NCBI RefSeq assembly: GCF_020622265.1
Contig: NZ_JACNMQ010000002.1
Coordinates: forward strand, 372,001 to 436,000
Length of the DNA stretch: 64,000 nucleotides
Reading direction: 5' to 3'
Origin: Halomonas sp. M20
GTDB lineage: Bacteria > Pseudomonadota > Gammaproteobacteria > Pseudomonadales > Halomonadaceae
Position numbers and translations under genes: made by a program. A model generated the notes under the pieces. The model did no database searches and was not told the DNA's origin. It saw only the letters and a program-made list of their open reading frames with translations. Shown here piece by piece: positions 26,796 through 35,324 of this stretch; positions within the stretch are counted from its first letter, which is position 1, and each line of letters begins with the position of its first letter.

Positions 26796-28331
26796 TCATT
26801 GCGCATCCTGCGGCTTGTCGGGATCAGCATCGACCAGGCAATTGACCGTTTCGCCGCCGGGATCGTTGATCTGCTCGCTCTCAGGCCGGCGCAGCCCGGA
26901 AGTCAGCTTCAATGAGGCATAAAGCCAATCGACCAGAGTCTCACCGAGGTCCATCGCCTCCTCGGCACGACTATTGGCATAGAAGGTCAGCATTGCCCGA
27001 GCGTTCTCACGCTGTCCTTGATCGATCAATGTCCGCGCAGAGCCTTCGACCCACGTCATGTCATCGAAGCTTTCCTGCTCGAATCCCTTGAGCATTTCGG
27101 TCACCTTGGGACGATAGGCAGCAGGCTTTTCGCACATTAGATACATTACCTGCTTGAAGCGCCGGCCAGCGAAGTCGCTGGCCTCTTGAATTTGAAAATC
27201 GGGATTGAGGAAGTTCGAGGCCGTGCCCTTGGTCAGGTAGCGATGCTGGCCAAACTCCAGCGGCACTTGCTGCACGCCTAGCCACCAAGGCAAGAAAGGC
27301 GCTGCTACCGACCCGGTCGGCGCCACCCAGATACGCACCAAATCGGCGTTCACGCCCTGCTTGAGACTGATCACCTGGCCGTAACCGGCCTCGTCGTCGG
27401 TGATGCGATGATCGCGCACGCGCACCATCATCTCCTGCTCGGTAACCGGCGCCATCTCCTCGGTCGCCTTCTCCAACGCGGCCTGGGTCATGTATTTATA
27501 GCCCCCGGTACGCGCCTGGGTATCCTGACGGCCGTAAATATCGAAGATATTGAAGGTTTCATTGCCTTGAGAATCGAACCAGCCTTGCTCCTCGGCAAAG
27601 GTGACCAGGTTGTCCGACCCCATGAAGTCGGGGTTCTGTTGATAGTCGAGAGGAAACTCTTCTATGTAGCCTGGGTAAAGTACCCGGACGTCGTCCGACC
27701 CCAGCCGTTCGGCAGCCCATAGCCCCTGACCGCCGGCAAACTCCCAGACAACCCAACCCTCGTCGGGGTCGGCAATCAGATGAGTATTGCCGCCGTAGGT
27801 CGAATAACCATGCTTGGCGATCAATTCCCCGATCAACTCGACCCCTTCGCGAGCGCTACTTGCACGTTCCAGCACCAGCCGGGCAAGATCGCTGTATTGC
27901 GGTCCTCGCTGGGGGGATGGCGTCATATCGATCAATTCTTCCCGATTGGTCGCCCAGACATCACGTACTGCCACCTGGTGCTCATTGACTCCACCATTGG
28001 TCAACGGGGCCGGAAAGCCTTCGTAATCGGAGTAGGACATCGATAGATAGCGAAACGTGTGTGCCACCTGGGGTATTTCGACCAACTGGCCAGGAAGATA
28101 CGCTGCCTCGGTGACACCCACCTCGATCATTGAACCAGGCTCGTGATCGGCCGCTGGGACGATCTCGAGCCAATGACTCGAGACTTCCTCGCCGGTGCCA
28201 CCCACCAGTACGCCTTGATCCTGGGTCAGGTTATTGCCCACATAGAAGGCGTAGCTTGCCCAGGCAGAATGACTCGGAACAAATAGCGGCAAGACCAACA
28301 GCATCGAACTCGTGAGGTGCGATATTTTCAT
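26796..28331 (-). CDS. Secreted C69-family (dipeptidase-like) N-terminal nucleophile hydrolase homologue with Ser nucleophile
   Basis: A 511-residue exported protein. A signal peptide of about 25 residues ends SAWA, so the mature protein should begin with Ser26 (SYAFYVGNNL). The rest follows the C69 peptidase pattern: GVLVGGTGEEVSSHWLEIVPA, GGNTHLIADPDEGWVVWEFAGG and QVISLKQGV. In characterised C69 dipeptidases the first mature residue is a catalytic Cys; here the aligned residue is Ser. Signal-peptide cleavage itself would expose the nucleophile. The ATG at 28331 has GAGGGG eight bases upstream. A periplasmic amide hydrolase is likely; the substrate is unknown. Confidence 0.8.
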   Translation of the reverse strand: MKISHLTSSMLLVLPLFVPSHSAWASYAFYVGNNLTQDQGVLVGGTGEEVSSHWLEIVPAADHEPGSMIEVGVTEAAYLPGQLVEIPQVAHTFRYLSMSYSDYEGFPAPLTNGGVNEHQVAVRDVWATNREELIDMTPSPQRGPQYSDLARLVLERASSAREGVELIGELIAKHGYSTYGGNTHLIADPDEGWVVWEFAGGQGLWAAERLGSDDVRVLYPGYIEEFPLDYQQNPDFMGSDNLVTFAEEQGWFDSQGNETFNIFDIYGRQDTQARTGGYKYMTQAALEKATEEMAPVTEQEMMVRVRDHRITDDEAGYGQVISLKQGVNADLVRIWVAPTGSVAAPFLPWWLGVQQVPLEFGQHRYLTKGTASNFLNPDFQIQEASDFAGRRFKQVMYLMCEKPAAYRPKVTEMLKGFEQESFDDMTWVEGSARTLIDQGQRENARAMLTFYANSRAEEAMDLGETLVDWLYASLKLTSGLRRPESEQINDPGGETVNCLVDADPDKPQDAQ

Positions 28332-28455
28332 TGTAATCCCCTCGAAAAAACGCAAGCGATATCTTGGGCGATGACCATATGCAGCGCCTTTCCAAAAGAA
28401 TAGTCCAGTAGCGCTATACTGTGATGATGAATAAAAACGACCATTTCGAGAGTCC

Positions 28456-29109
28456 ATGATGCTCAACACCACGGCTTGGAACCGACTGCGTTACAACCTT
28501 TACGCGCCGGTCTACGATTTGGTGGCGGATCGCGCCTTTCGCCGTGCAAGGCGCAAGGCATTAGAGGCGGTGGATTGGACGGCGGGGCAACGCGTATTGA
28601 TTTTGGGCGCCGGTACTGGTCTGGATCTACCCTATTTGCCACGAGACATCGAACTGCATGGCACCGACCTCTCGCCGGCCATGGTGGCGCGTTTTCGAAC
28701 TCGAGCGGATGAACTCGGTTTCGACTTCTCCACCGAGGTAATGGACGCGGAACGGCTGGACTATCCCGACAATTATTTCGATGTCGTCATCATGCATCTT
28801 ATCCTGGCGGTGATGCCGGACCCCGCTCGCGGACTCGCCGAGGCCCATCGCGTGCTTTCCGACGATGGGCTGCTATGCGTGTTTGACAAGTTCCAACCCG
28901 ACAGCCACCCGGCAGGCTGGGTGCGCCGTACGCTGAATATCGTCACCAGCGCCATCGCTACCGACATCACCCGACAGGCGCGACCGCTATTGGAAGGCGC
29001 GGGGTTTAACATTCTGCGCAACGAACCAGTAATGATGGGATCGCTGTTTCGCGCACTGTTGGCAGACAAATCCCCAAGAAGTCGCCGAAATGCATCAGCC
29101 ATAGCATGA
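28456..29109 (+). CDS. Class I SAM-dependent methyltransferase (phospholipid N-methyltransferase-like)
   Basis: A 217-residue methyltransferase. The SAM-binding motif VLILGAGTGLDL is at about residues 47-58; the acidic loop ELHGTDLSPAMV follows, then YFDVVIMHLILAVMPDP. The N-terminal NRLRYNLYAPVYDLVADRAFRRAR resembles PmtA-type phosphatidylethanolamine methyltransferases and ubiquinone-like methyltransferases. It diverges from the peptidase gene and converges on the glycosyltransferase gene ten bases away. The acceptor is not certain. Confidence 0.8.
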   Translation: MMLNTTAWNRLRYNLYAPVYDLVADRAFRRARRKALEAVDWTAGQRVLILGAGTGLDLPYLPRDIELHGTDLSPAMVARFRTRADELGFDFSTEVMDAERLDYPDNYFDVVIMHLILAVMPDPARGLAEAHRVLSDDGLLCVFDKFQPDSHPAGWVRRTLNIVTSAIATDITRQARPLLEGAGFNILRNEPVMMGSLFRALLADKSPRSRRNASAIA

Positions 29110-29119
29110 ACCAGTTCGT

Positions 29120-30259
29120 CTAGCGGGGCTCTGCCTCCATGGCTTTGTCGAGCCTAGTGTGCAGCACGGCATCCCACTGCTGAGTAATATGCGATATGGC
29201 GAAGCGTTCGCGAACGTCTACTGCAGCATTGGCCATTTTACTTCTCAAGTCAGGATTCAGCATCAGACTACTGAGAGCCTCCGCCAAACCGCGCACCCCT
29301 GTCTCCGGGTCAACAAGAAGACCATCGCGGCCTTGGCGAATAATATCTCTCGGCCCTGTATCGCAATCACTACTCACCACAGGCAGACCATACGCCATGG
29401 CTTCTGCAAGAGAATTGGGAAAACCTTCAAAGCGTGAACTCATCACAAAAAGTGACGCAGACTGATACCAATCGGCCATGTTGCCAGCACGCCCAGGAAG
29501 ATGTATTCGGTGTTCAAGATCAAGGGAACTGCGCTGTGCCTCCAGACTCTCGCGATTTTTTCCTTCACCTAGAATGACGAGATCCCAGCTCGGGAAAGAT
29601 TCGGCGAGTTTGGCAAACGCTTCTATAAGTTTCGTGAAACCCTTTTCTTCTTCCAAGCGCCCTACTGCGAGCAATACTTGGCGCTCTTTACCGACGACCT
29701 CCTCAGGCCGAATGGATGGCTCACTGACAGGCAAAGGAAAAACCACAGGATTTGCAATCACTTTGCCATTCGCGCTTGGACACTCCTGGGCTAGCCACTC
29801 GCGACCTTGTTCCGTCTGCATGACGACGGCACTCGCATGGGGATAAGCTAATTTCCGAACGAATTCCAGAACCTTTCCTACAGATTTTGCCGGTGGATAG
29901 GTTCGCTCTGAAACGACAATGGGAATATTTAGACCTGCAGTGGCTAGCAACGTAGCTACGTTGACATGAGGCAAAAAAGAGATGATGACATCCGGCGAGC
30001 TTTCTCGAACGAAGCGACGAAGTGAGGCTAATCGCTTGATCCGGTTAAGCGGTGTTTGACGTGTCGTTCCTACCTGATCGGCTAGATAAGTAAGGCAAAC
30101 ATTCTCCTCGAGCATGTAGAGGCACTCACCGCGTCCCGAGAAAGTAGGCATCAAGGTCACTTCATGGCCTTGCCTAGCCCAGTGGTTGCACAGCAAGGCA
30201 GCAACACGCTCTGCTCCGCCTCCCTGCATGGAACTCACTAGAAATAATATTTTTGGCAC
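29120..30259 (-). CDS. GT4-family glycosyltransferase
   Basis: A 379-residue GT-B glycosyltransferase with a GTG start. The N-terminal SMQGGGAERVAALLCNHWARQG and the C-terminal ALFVMSSRFEGFPNSLAEAMAYG, with the E-x7-E pair (EGFPNSLAE), mark GT4. LLAVGRLEEEKGF marks the donor-binding half. The closest general resemblance is to enzymes of lipopolysaccharide or exopolysaccharide assembly such as amylovoran and N-acetylgalactosaminyl transferases. It stands alone beside the curli region, with an AT-richer 5' side, suggesting it belongs to the accessory part. Confidence 0.87.
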   Translation of the reverse strand: MPKILFLVSSMQGGGAERVAALLCNHWARQGHEVTLMPTFSGRGECLYMLEENVCLTYLADQVGTTRQTPLNRIKRLASLRRFVRESSPDVIISFLPHVNVATLLATAGLNIPIVVSERTYPPAKSVGKVLEFVRKLAYPHASAVVMQTEQGREWLAQECPSANGKVIANPVVFPLPVSEPSIRPEEVVGKERQVLLAVGRLEEEKGFTKLIEAFAKLAESFPSWDLVILGEGKNRESLEAQRSSLDLEHRIHLPGRAGNMADWYQSASLFVMSSRFEGFPNSLAEAMAYGLPVVSSDCDTGPRDIIRQGRDGLLVDPETGVRGLAEALSSLMLNPDLRSKMANAAVDVRERFAISHITQQWDAVLHTRLDKAMEAEPR

Positions 30260-30422
30260 AGGACAGAACTCTCGATTGATCGTGTTTAAAAAAGCGTTTG
30301 AAAGTAACGCGAACCGTTACCAAAAGATACATGGATTTATTAATAAAGAAACAACTAAATAGTTAAGAAAATATGCAAGATTCTTGTCGCCTAATCGCTA
30401 CTACTTCCTCGTTTTGATCGCT

Positions 30423-30636
30423 ATAAACGATGAAAGAGGTGATGCTGGACAACGAAGCCCAGGCTCGTGCTGACGAATCCACTCCAAGCAAGGATCAGTC
30501 CGATGAAAAGTACTGGTACCAAAGTAGATCAGCCGTGGGCTCGCAGGTTCCCATGAAAAAAGGAAGAAATTGGGAGAAGGAAGAAATTGGGAGAAGGATT
30601 CTAGCATGACAATACTTTCCAACCACTTACCGGCAA
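30423..30636 (-). pseudogene. Decayed second copy of the TauE/SafE gene start and its junction with a LysR gene
   Basis: This stretch aligns base by base with 35167-35365, which holds the start of the TauE/SafE gene, the divergent spacer and the first codons of the LysR gene. Shared blocks include ACGAATCCACTCCA, TACTGGTACCAAAGTAGATC, AGCATG, and CCAAC then TTACCG. The TauE frame here is broken soon after WYQYF by a lost base, and the LysR part stops after about ten codons. A 17-base tandem duplication (30562-30595) has been added in the spacer. It is a relic of a duplication or of recombination around the curli locus. Confidence 0.8.
30562..30595. repeat. 17-base tandem duplication in the LysR-start relic
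   Basis: GGAAGAAATTGGGAGAA occurs twice in direct succession (30562-30578 and 30579-30595). The intact counterpart near 35310 has only one related copy (GGGGAGAGAA). It looks like slippage in non-coding relic DNA. Confidence 0.8.
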
Positions 30637-30805
30637 TATCAGGGTAGCCATGAAAAAGCGGGTCTTACTAGAAGGGAGAGCCTCTTATTTCTACCATATC
30701 AATGGCTTAGTGGGTATTAGCACATCTTCAGGGCATGTGAGCCCATCGGTTGCGCAACCAGCGACTTACTACTAACCAGCCCCAGGCCTCTGATGCCTCG
30801 ACAGG
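30637..30805. other. Non-coding remainder between the relic and the curli region
   Basis: Together with 30260-30422, which is AT-rich and empty, this completes a gap of about 550 bases between the GT4 gene and the next possible gene. The only open frame is a 41-codon stretch at 30650-30775 (MKKRVLLEGRASYFYHINGL and so on) without a convincing ribosome site or recognisable family. I see no promoter, RNA gene or insertion sequence. Confidence 0.4.
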
Positions 30806-31051
30806 TCAATCGTGATACATCGTCAACTGGCCATTTTTTTCAACCCAGGTATCGACCGTGCGGGTGGGAATATATAGTTCCAGTACGCTGATCATGAAGG
30901 CGTAGGTAAGGAACGCCAGGACGGGATCGGCCAATCTCTCTACCCAGCTGGATCGGGAATACTGGTTATCGCAGCTGATGGTGCCAATACCACAGGTATT
31001 ATCTATCAAACCCCGTCCCTTACTAGAAGAGACAGGATTCAATATCAACAC
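30806..31051 (-). CDS. Doubtful 81-residue hypothetical protein
   Basis: The open frame ends at 30806 with WVEKNGQLTMYHD and has one hydrophobic segment (LADPVLAFLTYAFMISVLELYI). The only start candidates are GTG/TTG at about 31051 with no ribosome site; the frame stays open about 60 bases further upstream to a stop near 31131 without ATG. It could be the tail of a decayed small lipoprotein or membrane protein, or chance. It lies directly behind csgG on the same strand. I do not recognise it. Confidence 0.25.
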   Translation of the reverse strand: MLILNPVSSSKGRGLIDNTCGIGTISCDNQYSRSSWVERLADPVLAFLTYAFMISVLELYIPTRTVDTWVEKNGQLTMYHD

Positions 31052-31141
31052 TGCGGTTGTCGAACCGGTAAGGATAGGGACTATTCCGTGACTTGGTAGC
31101 GAGAAACGGCAACCTACTTATTAAGAAGGAATAGCGGCTTT

Positions 31142-32023
31142 TCAGGTTTCGATGCCATCCACCTCTTTCGACTCAGAATTCATATTAAGATATTCTTGAT
31201 AAGCATTAATTGCTTCCTTGGCAGCATTCGGATCTTTGAACGACCAGTTTCCCTGCTGCACACCATCGTGTATGACCGTATAAACAGCTAACTCAATCGC
31301 CTCGCGAATCGCCAGTTGTGGTGGGTCGTTACGGGTGAAGCCTGTCTCGAGCTCGAGCAGCCCATCAGTGGCTACGTACTTGAATACGGAACCCTGCATT
31401 AAGAGCGAATAAATCTTCTTAGTAGTAGTGATACTATTCATGATGCGCCCCGTTTTGATGCTGACGAAGCGAAGGTTCACCGTCACCATATCGGTACGAT
31501 ATTCGGTGTTTGTCCCAATTCCCAAGTAACGGGCTCCAGCACCACCCGTAGTAAGGTTAGTCTCATAGGCGATGACGCCCCCTTCGACAAGCATGCCTGC
31601 AAACGCCAGCGGGGGCAGCAAACCGGCAGCCTCACCGGTATACTGCTGGCGAGTCGCTTGGATGATCTGGCGCTCTCGTAGAAGATTAGGCAGGCCACGG
31701 CGTTCGACGACGTTGAACCAGGCTCCGTTAGAAACTTCGGTAAGCACGTCCACTAGAATGGCGTCGGCCCCTTGGGTAACGGCCCGGGAATATTCGGGAA
31801 ATGCATCGTTAGGCTTATATTGCCCAGTAAGATCGGGAAATTCGTAGATAGCGATATCAACGGGCCGCTTCGCTGGTGGTAGATCCCTCAAGAGCGAAGT
31901 GGCATGGGTTGCCCTGATATAGCCTGCCGGAGAGGAAAAGGGATCGTTGATGGATCCTGTCGCGCATCCGCCAAGTGGCAGTAATGTCGCCACCAGAAGG
32001 TACTTGGCGTAATTTTTTAACAT
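31142..32023 (-). CDS. csgG: Curli secretion channel lipoprotein CsgG
   Basis: A 293-residue outer-membrane lipoprotein with lipobox LPLGGC (Cys20). CsgG marks are VDIAIYEFPDLTGQYKP, WFNVVERRGLPNLLRERQII, LVEGGVIAYETNLTTGGAGARYLGIG and VNLRFVSIKTGRI. It forms the nonameric outer-membrane pore that exports curli subunits. AGGAAA precedes the ATG. It is the last gene of the minus-strand curli cluster, 29 bases after csgF. The length equals that of characterised CsgG proteins. Confidence 0.97.
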   Translation of the reverse strand: MLKNYAKYLLVATLLPLGGCATGSINDPFSSPAGYIRATHATSLLRDLPPAKRPVDIAIYEFPDLTGQYKPNDAFPEYSRAVTQGADAILVDVLTEVSNGAWFNVVERRGLPNLLRERQIIQATRQQYTGEAAGLLPPLAFAGMLVEGGVIAYETNLTTGGAGARYLGIGTNTEYRTDMVTVNLRFVSIKTGRIMNSITTTKKIYSLLMQGSVFKYVATDGLLELETGFTRNDPPQLAIREAIELAVYTVIHDGVQQGNWSFKDPNAAKEAINAYQEYLNMNSESKEVDGIET

Positions 32024-32052
32024 GTCATTTCCTGCGTTGTTTTCTTTTGGTT

Positions 32053-32484
32053 TTATTTATTATCAGGCTTGGGGACGGTAACCACATTGGTCTGAAGACC
32101 ATCCGACACCGTGATTTTCATTCGATCGCCGACGGTTTGATAAGACACCATCGCATCGTCGAAGGTAAAACTCCCGGAGGGGGTGCCTTGCTCGAACACA
32201 GCGTTGGCAAGCTCATTAGCCGACTCGCCAATCAGGGTTCTATTGATAGCATCGGCAAATTCTTCCGCTGCGGAAGGCTCCTCGAACAAGGAATCGAATT
32301 CCGAGCCATCGTCCTTGTATTCATTTTGTATTTCGGCCGTTTGCAGCAGATGGGAGCTATTGAAAGGATCACCCCCGAAAGAAGGATTAATCGGACGATA
32401 TATCAGATCTCCAGCCTGAACCATGCCGGCCGCGGCAAGCACCACGGTAGCCACAAGCAAGCGGCTTGTACTCGAATGACACAT
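32053..32484 (-). CDS. csgF: Curli assembly protein CsgF
   Basis: A 143-residue protein with a signal peptide of about 24 residues ending VQA. The mature N-terminus GDLIYRPINPSFGGDPFNSSHLL carries the conserved CsgF segment that inserts in the CsgG pore and marks the fibre nucleation site. It directly precedes csgG, as in known curli operons. AGAGAA lies about eight bases before the ATG. Confidence 0.95.
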   Translation of the reverse strand: MCHSSTSRLLVATVVLAAAGMVQAGDLIYRPINPSFGGDPFNSSHLLQTAEIQNEYKDDGSEFDSLFEEPSAAEEFADAINRTLIGESANELANAVFEQGTPSGSFTFDDAMVSYQTVGDRMKITVSDGLQTNVVTVPKPDNK

Positions 32485-32520
32485 TGTTTTTTCTCTACTG
32501 GCTTGGTACCGGCGACCAAT

Positions 32521-33105
32521 TCATTTGGTTAGCGGTCTCGTAACTCGCCCTTGGGACGTATCGATGATGAGTTCTACTTCCTTGCTAGACCCTGTGTATA
32601 ACAGAGGTGCACTACCATTATTGGCACTGCTCCCGCGCTGGATATGGACAACCTGCTTGTTCGCGCCCAGCACATTGATATCCGACTCCAGGCCGACCCC
32701 TTTCTGATCCACGGCGATAACATTTCGTGTTCCAGCTACCTGTATGCTGGAATCCAGCGCCACACCCACCTGACGTTGAAATGTTGCGTTGTTGCCGCCT
32801 TTTACGCTGACTACCGCCCGGTTGCGTTGTCCGCGCTGAAGAACGGTAGATGAGCGCCGACCGTTTCCCCGTAGCGCCAACTCATCCAGAAAATCCACGT
32901 CGATCTCATTGATCGTGCCTACTCCGGGAGTGGAAAAAGCCGCCACCTGTGACTCTTCGGCAACGGCCAGCCTCTTCTCCGTGACAATCTGGCGTATGTA
33001 GACCGACTCATCATCGGCGAAAACCGGCATTGGCAGCATAACTAATATGGCAAGACCCAGCGCGGGAACCGCGCCTAATCTCGATAATGCCGTAAATTTA
33101 GCCAC
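32521..33105 (-). CDS. csgB: CsgB-like minor curlin (nucleator)
   Basis: A 194-residue protein starting with GTG at 33105, chosen because GGGAGG lies just upstream. A signal peptide of about 30 residues ends PVFA. The middle region (about residues 85-150) has curlin-type repeats with spaced Gln and Asn (TVLQRGQRNRAVVS, GGNNATFQRQVG, GTRNVIAVDQKGVG). It has about 40 residues before the repeats and a non-repeat C-terminal tail of about 40 residues, and is larger than E. coli CsgB (about 150). It likely nucleates fibres of the CsgA-like subunit at the cell surface; identification as CsgB rests on context and repeats. Confidence 0.75.
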   Translation of the reverse strand: MAKFTALSRLGAVPALGLAILVMLPMPVFADDESVYIRQIVTEKRLAVAEESQVAAFSTPGVGTINEIDVDFLDELALRGNGRRSSTVLQRGQRNRAVVSVKGGNNATFQRQVGVALDSSIQVAGTRNVIAVDQKGVGLESDINVLGANKQVVHIQRGSSANNGSAPLLYTGSSKEVELIIDTSQGRVTRPLTK

Positions 33106-33122
33106 TTGAACCTCCCACTGCA

Positions 33123-33512
33123 CTACATTGGGCTCACGATCTCTTTGGCCTGACAACTCGTACCGGTCAAACGCTCGCTAACATTCAGATAGAACTCGAT
33201 CCATCCATCCGGCGCAATTTTCGAGGTAATACGAGATGTCTCGATTGTTTCGCCTGGTTCAAGGTTATACGAACCCGACTGTTCGAAAGTACCGGAACCC
33301 GTAGCATCGATTTTCAAAGTCCTTAACTGATAGTCGGCTCGGGTCGGCTGCGAGGCCTGAATAATGGCTGCTGCCGAGACTGAACCATTCTTGCGCTCGA
33401 TGACAATACGACAGTCGAGCTGTGTGAACGCCTGCTGCCCTATTGCCAGGGGCGTATGCATCATCGCCAGCAAACCAAAAGGCAGGAGGATTGAAAGGAT
33501 TCTTGCCCACAT
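33123..33512 (-). CDS. csgH: CsgH/CsgC-like curli chaperone
   Basis: A 129-residue periplasmic protein with a signal peptide (about residues 1-25). The mature part is a predicted beta-sandwich with two conserved cysteines (LDCRIVIE near the start and GTSCQAKE near the end) and GSGTFEQSGSYNLEPGE in between. This matches CsgH/CsgC-type proteins that keep curlin subunits from forming amyloid in the periplasm. It sits between the major and minor curlin genes, 17 bases before csgB. No strong ribosome site is seen before its ATG. Confidence 0.75.
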   Translation of the reverse strand: MWARILSILLPFGLLAMMHTPLAIGQQAFTQLDCRIVIERKNGSVSAAAIIQASQPTRADYQLRTLKIDATGSGTFEQSGSYNLEPGETIETSRITSKIAPDGWIEFYLNVSERLTGTSCQAKEIVSPM

Positions 33513-33645
33513 AGCCCATTGCCACCGTTAAATAGCCGGGTATCGAATCGATACCCGGAAAGCATCATCTGACCCTTTTCGTTCTTCTATTAGGCTTTTT
33601 GAATGTTCAAAAAGCCTTCAGGCCAGCAACAATATGGTTATGCTA

Positions 33646-34032
33646 TTACAGACGGCTTTGACGCATAGTAGCAGTGTTCTGGCTGCCACGCTGGTTAGCA
33701 ACGATCTGGTTGGAGTTTCCGGCCTGGCTGTAGGTCAGCTCGTTGGAGGATCCATTTTGCGTGGCACTCACAAAGTTGCCGTTACCAACCTGCTGGGCAC
33801 TCATAATGCTGTTGTTATTTCCACGCTGGAAAAGCTCAGCCGTGTTGTAATTACCTTTTTGCACGCCTTGGGTATCGCTTCCAGACCAACCGATGGTGTT
33901 GCCATTACCTTCTTGAGTTGATTCGAAGGTGTTATTGTCTCCGATCTGGCTGATATAGGCTTCGTTGTCGTCGGCGAATGCCGCGCCTGACATGAGTGCC
34001 GCGATGCTTGCTGCTAGAAATAGCTTTTTCAT
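33646..34032 (-). CDS. csgA: CsgA-like major curlin subunit
   Basis: A 128-residue protein with a signal peptide ending AAFA (about residue 20). The mature 108 residues are Gln/Asn/Gly/Ser-rich with repeated Gln-x-Gly-x2-Asn units (SQIGDNN, TQEGNGN, VQKGNYN, FQRGNNN, QQVGNGN, ATQNGSSN, SQAGNSN, NQRGSQN), the hallmark of amyloid curlin. The subunit is a little shorter than E. coli CsgA. AAGGGA precedes the ATG. It is the promoter-proximal gene of the cluster, behind a 468-base AT-rich region. Confidence 0.9.
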   Translation of the reverse strand: MKKLFLAASIAALMSGAAFADDNEAYISQIGDNNTFESTQEGNGNTIGWSGSDTQGVQKGNYNTAELFQRGNNNSIMSAQQVGNGNFVSATQNGSSNELTYSQAGNSNQIVANQRGSQNTATMRQSRL

Positions 34033-34501
34033 TGGTTTTGTCCCTTGTCTGAACTTTATTCTGAATTTTACCTTCTAAGGCGGCATGAGCTTTTTCTCTC
34101 ATCCGCCTTAGCAAAGTCTGGTCTTCAAAAAAAACTCAGTCAACGTCCTGTAACATTAAATTAAAAGCTTTTATCTACTATGAAAAATAGTAAAAATAAC
34201 TATATAAATAATTATAAATACAACATTGATTAATTAATTTTCATGCCAATATTTAACTAAAAATAGTTATAGAAATAGTGCTTTGCAGTGTTTACAATAA
34301 TTTAGAATTGTTTTTAAACTAAACACCCTCTTCGCATTTAAGGCAATTTTGTATTTTTTTGTGCTAAAAAAAGCCTCAAATTCTATTGTTATGCTGATAC
34401 ATCTTTCAAGTCACGTCTAAAAACAAAAACTCACAATCACTGTAAAATAATTCTCTTACCCCTTCTCCATGCGACGAATTAGTAATTGCAGGCACGCTAT
34501 T
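34033..34501 (-). promoter_or_regulatory. AT-rich upstream region of the curli genes
   Basis: About 470 bases without a gene, much richer in A and T than the rest of the window (long runs of AAAAAT, TTAAAT and ATTATAAATA between 34140 and 34400). It lies between csgA and the end of the transporter pseudogene. By analogy with csg control regions it probably contains the csgA promoter and binding sites for nucleoid proteins such as H-NS and IHF. I cannot place individual sites. Confidence 0.55.
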
Positions 34502-35301
34502 TCAATTCGGCGGGTTCAGGAGTCCTATCACACTAACGATGAACAGCACGACGCCCAGCACGCGAAAGAAGAGCGACGCTTCCGCCGCAACTATATAGCG
34601 ATGCACGCGTTCACCGACTAAATGACCCAGGAAGGCACAGGGCAGCAACCAAAGATGGTGTATCAGTTGCAGATCCACACCGGCAATGATGAAGGACACC
34701 ATCTTGATCAGTACCAGATGAACCACAGTACGAATAGCGTATCGCGCAGTTGGTGCTTGGCCACGTGGGAGGCAAATACTGCCACGATCAATGGCGCGCC
34801 GATCAGTGAAGTACCGCTGACGTACCCGCCGAGCGCTAACAGTATGCAATCTACATATGGGTTCTTGCTGTAGAACGGCTTGTTGAATATGTAGCTGATA
34901 GCATAGACGATGACGATGACGAAGATAATGCTCGTCATGAGCTGAGACGGCAGTGTCAGCAGTCCCACGACCCCGATCAATTTCGGAATAATCATGATCT
35001 TCAGCGCCTTGATCAGATAGCGCCAATCGATGTTACTTTCGGCCCGCTGCGCGGCGTTATCGGCAACCAGTACCTCTCGATGGCCACGCCAGGCAATCCA
35101 GCTCGAGAAGATCATCAAATGGACAGCAATCAACGGCAAAAATACCAAGGGCTCGTTCAGGACCAGCAAAAGAAACGGCAGGGATAGTACGGCACCACCA
35201 AAGCCCAGGCTCGTCCTTACGAATCCACTCCAGACAAAGATCAGGCCGATGAAAAAATACTGGTACCAAAGTAGATCAGCCATAAGCTCGCGAAGTGCCA
35301 T
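34502..35301 (-). pseudogene. TauE/SafE-family transporter gene broken by one frameshift
   Basis: The first 197 codons (35301 to about 34710) give a TauE/SafE-type membrane protein (FVWSGFVRTSLGFGGAVLSLPFLL, LALGGYVSGTSLIGAPLIVAVFA) that stops prematurely after LFVLWFIWY. The rest of the protein continues in another frame from about 34725 to 34502 (LVLIKMVSFIIAGVDLQLIHHLW to VIGLLNPPN). One missing base near 34715 would join them into about 266 residues, the usual family length. It may be a real loss or a sequencing error. Family members export sulfite or organosulfonates. A divergent LysR gene starts 23 bases away. Confidence 0.85.
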
Positions 35302-35324
35302 GAAAACGGGGAGAGAATTCTAGC

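Noticed and set aside
30650-30775. A 41-codon open frame between the relic and the curli region
   Set aside because: No convincing ribosome site, no recognisable motif and location in decayed DNA; kept only as a note in the gap entry.
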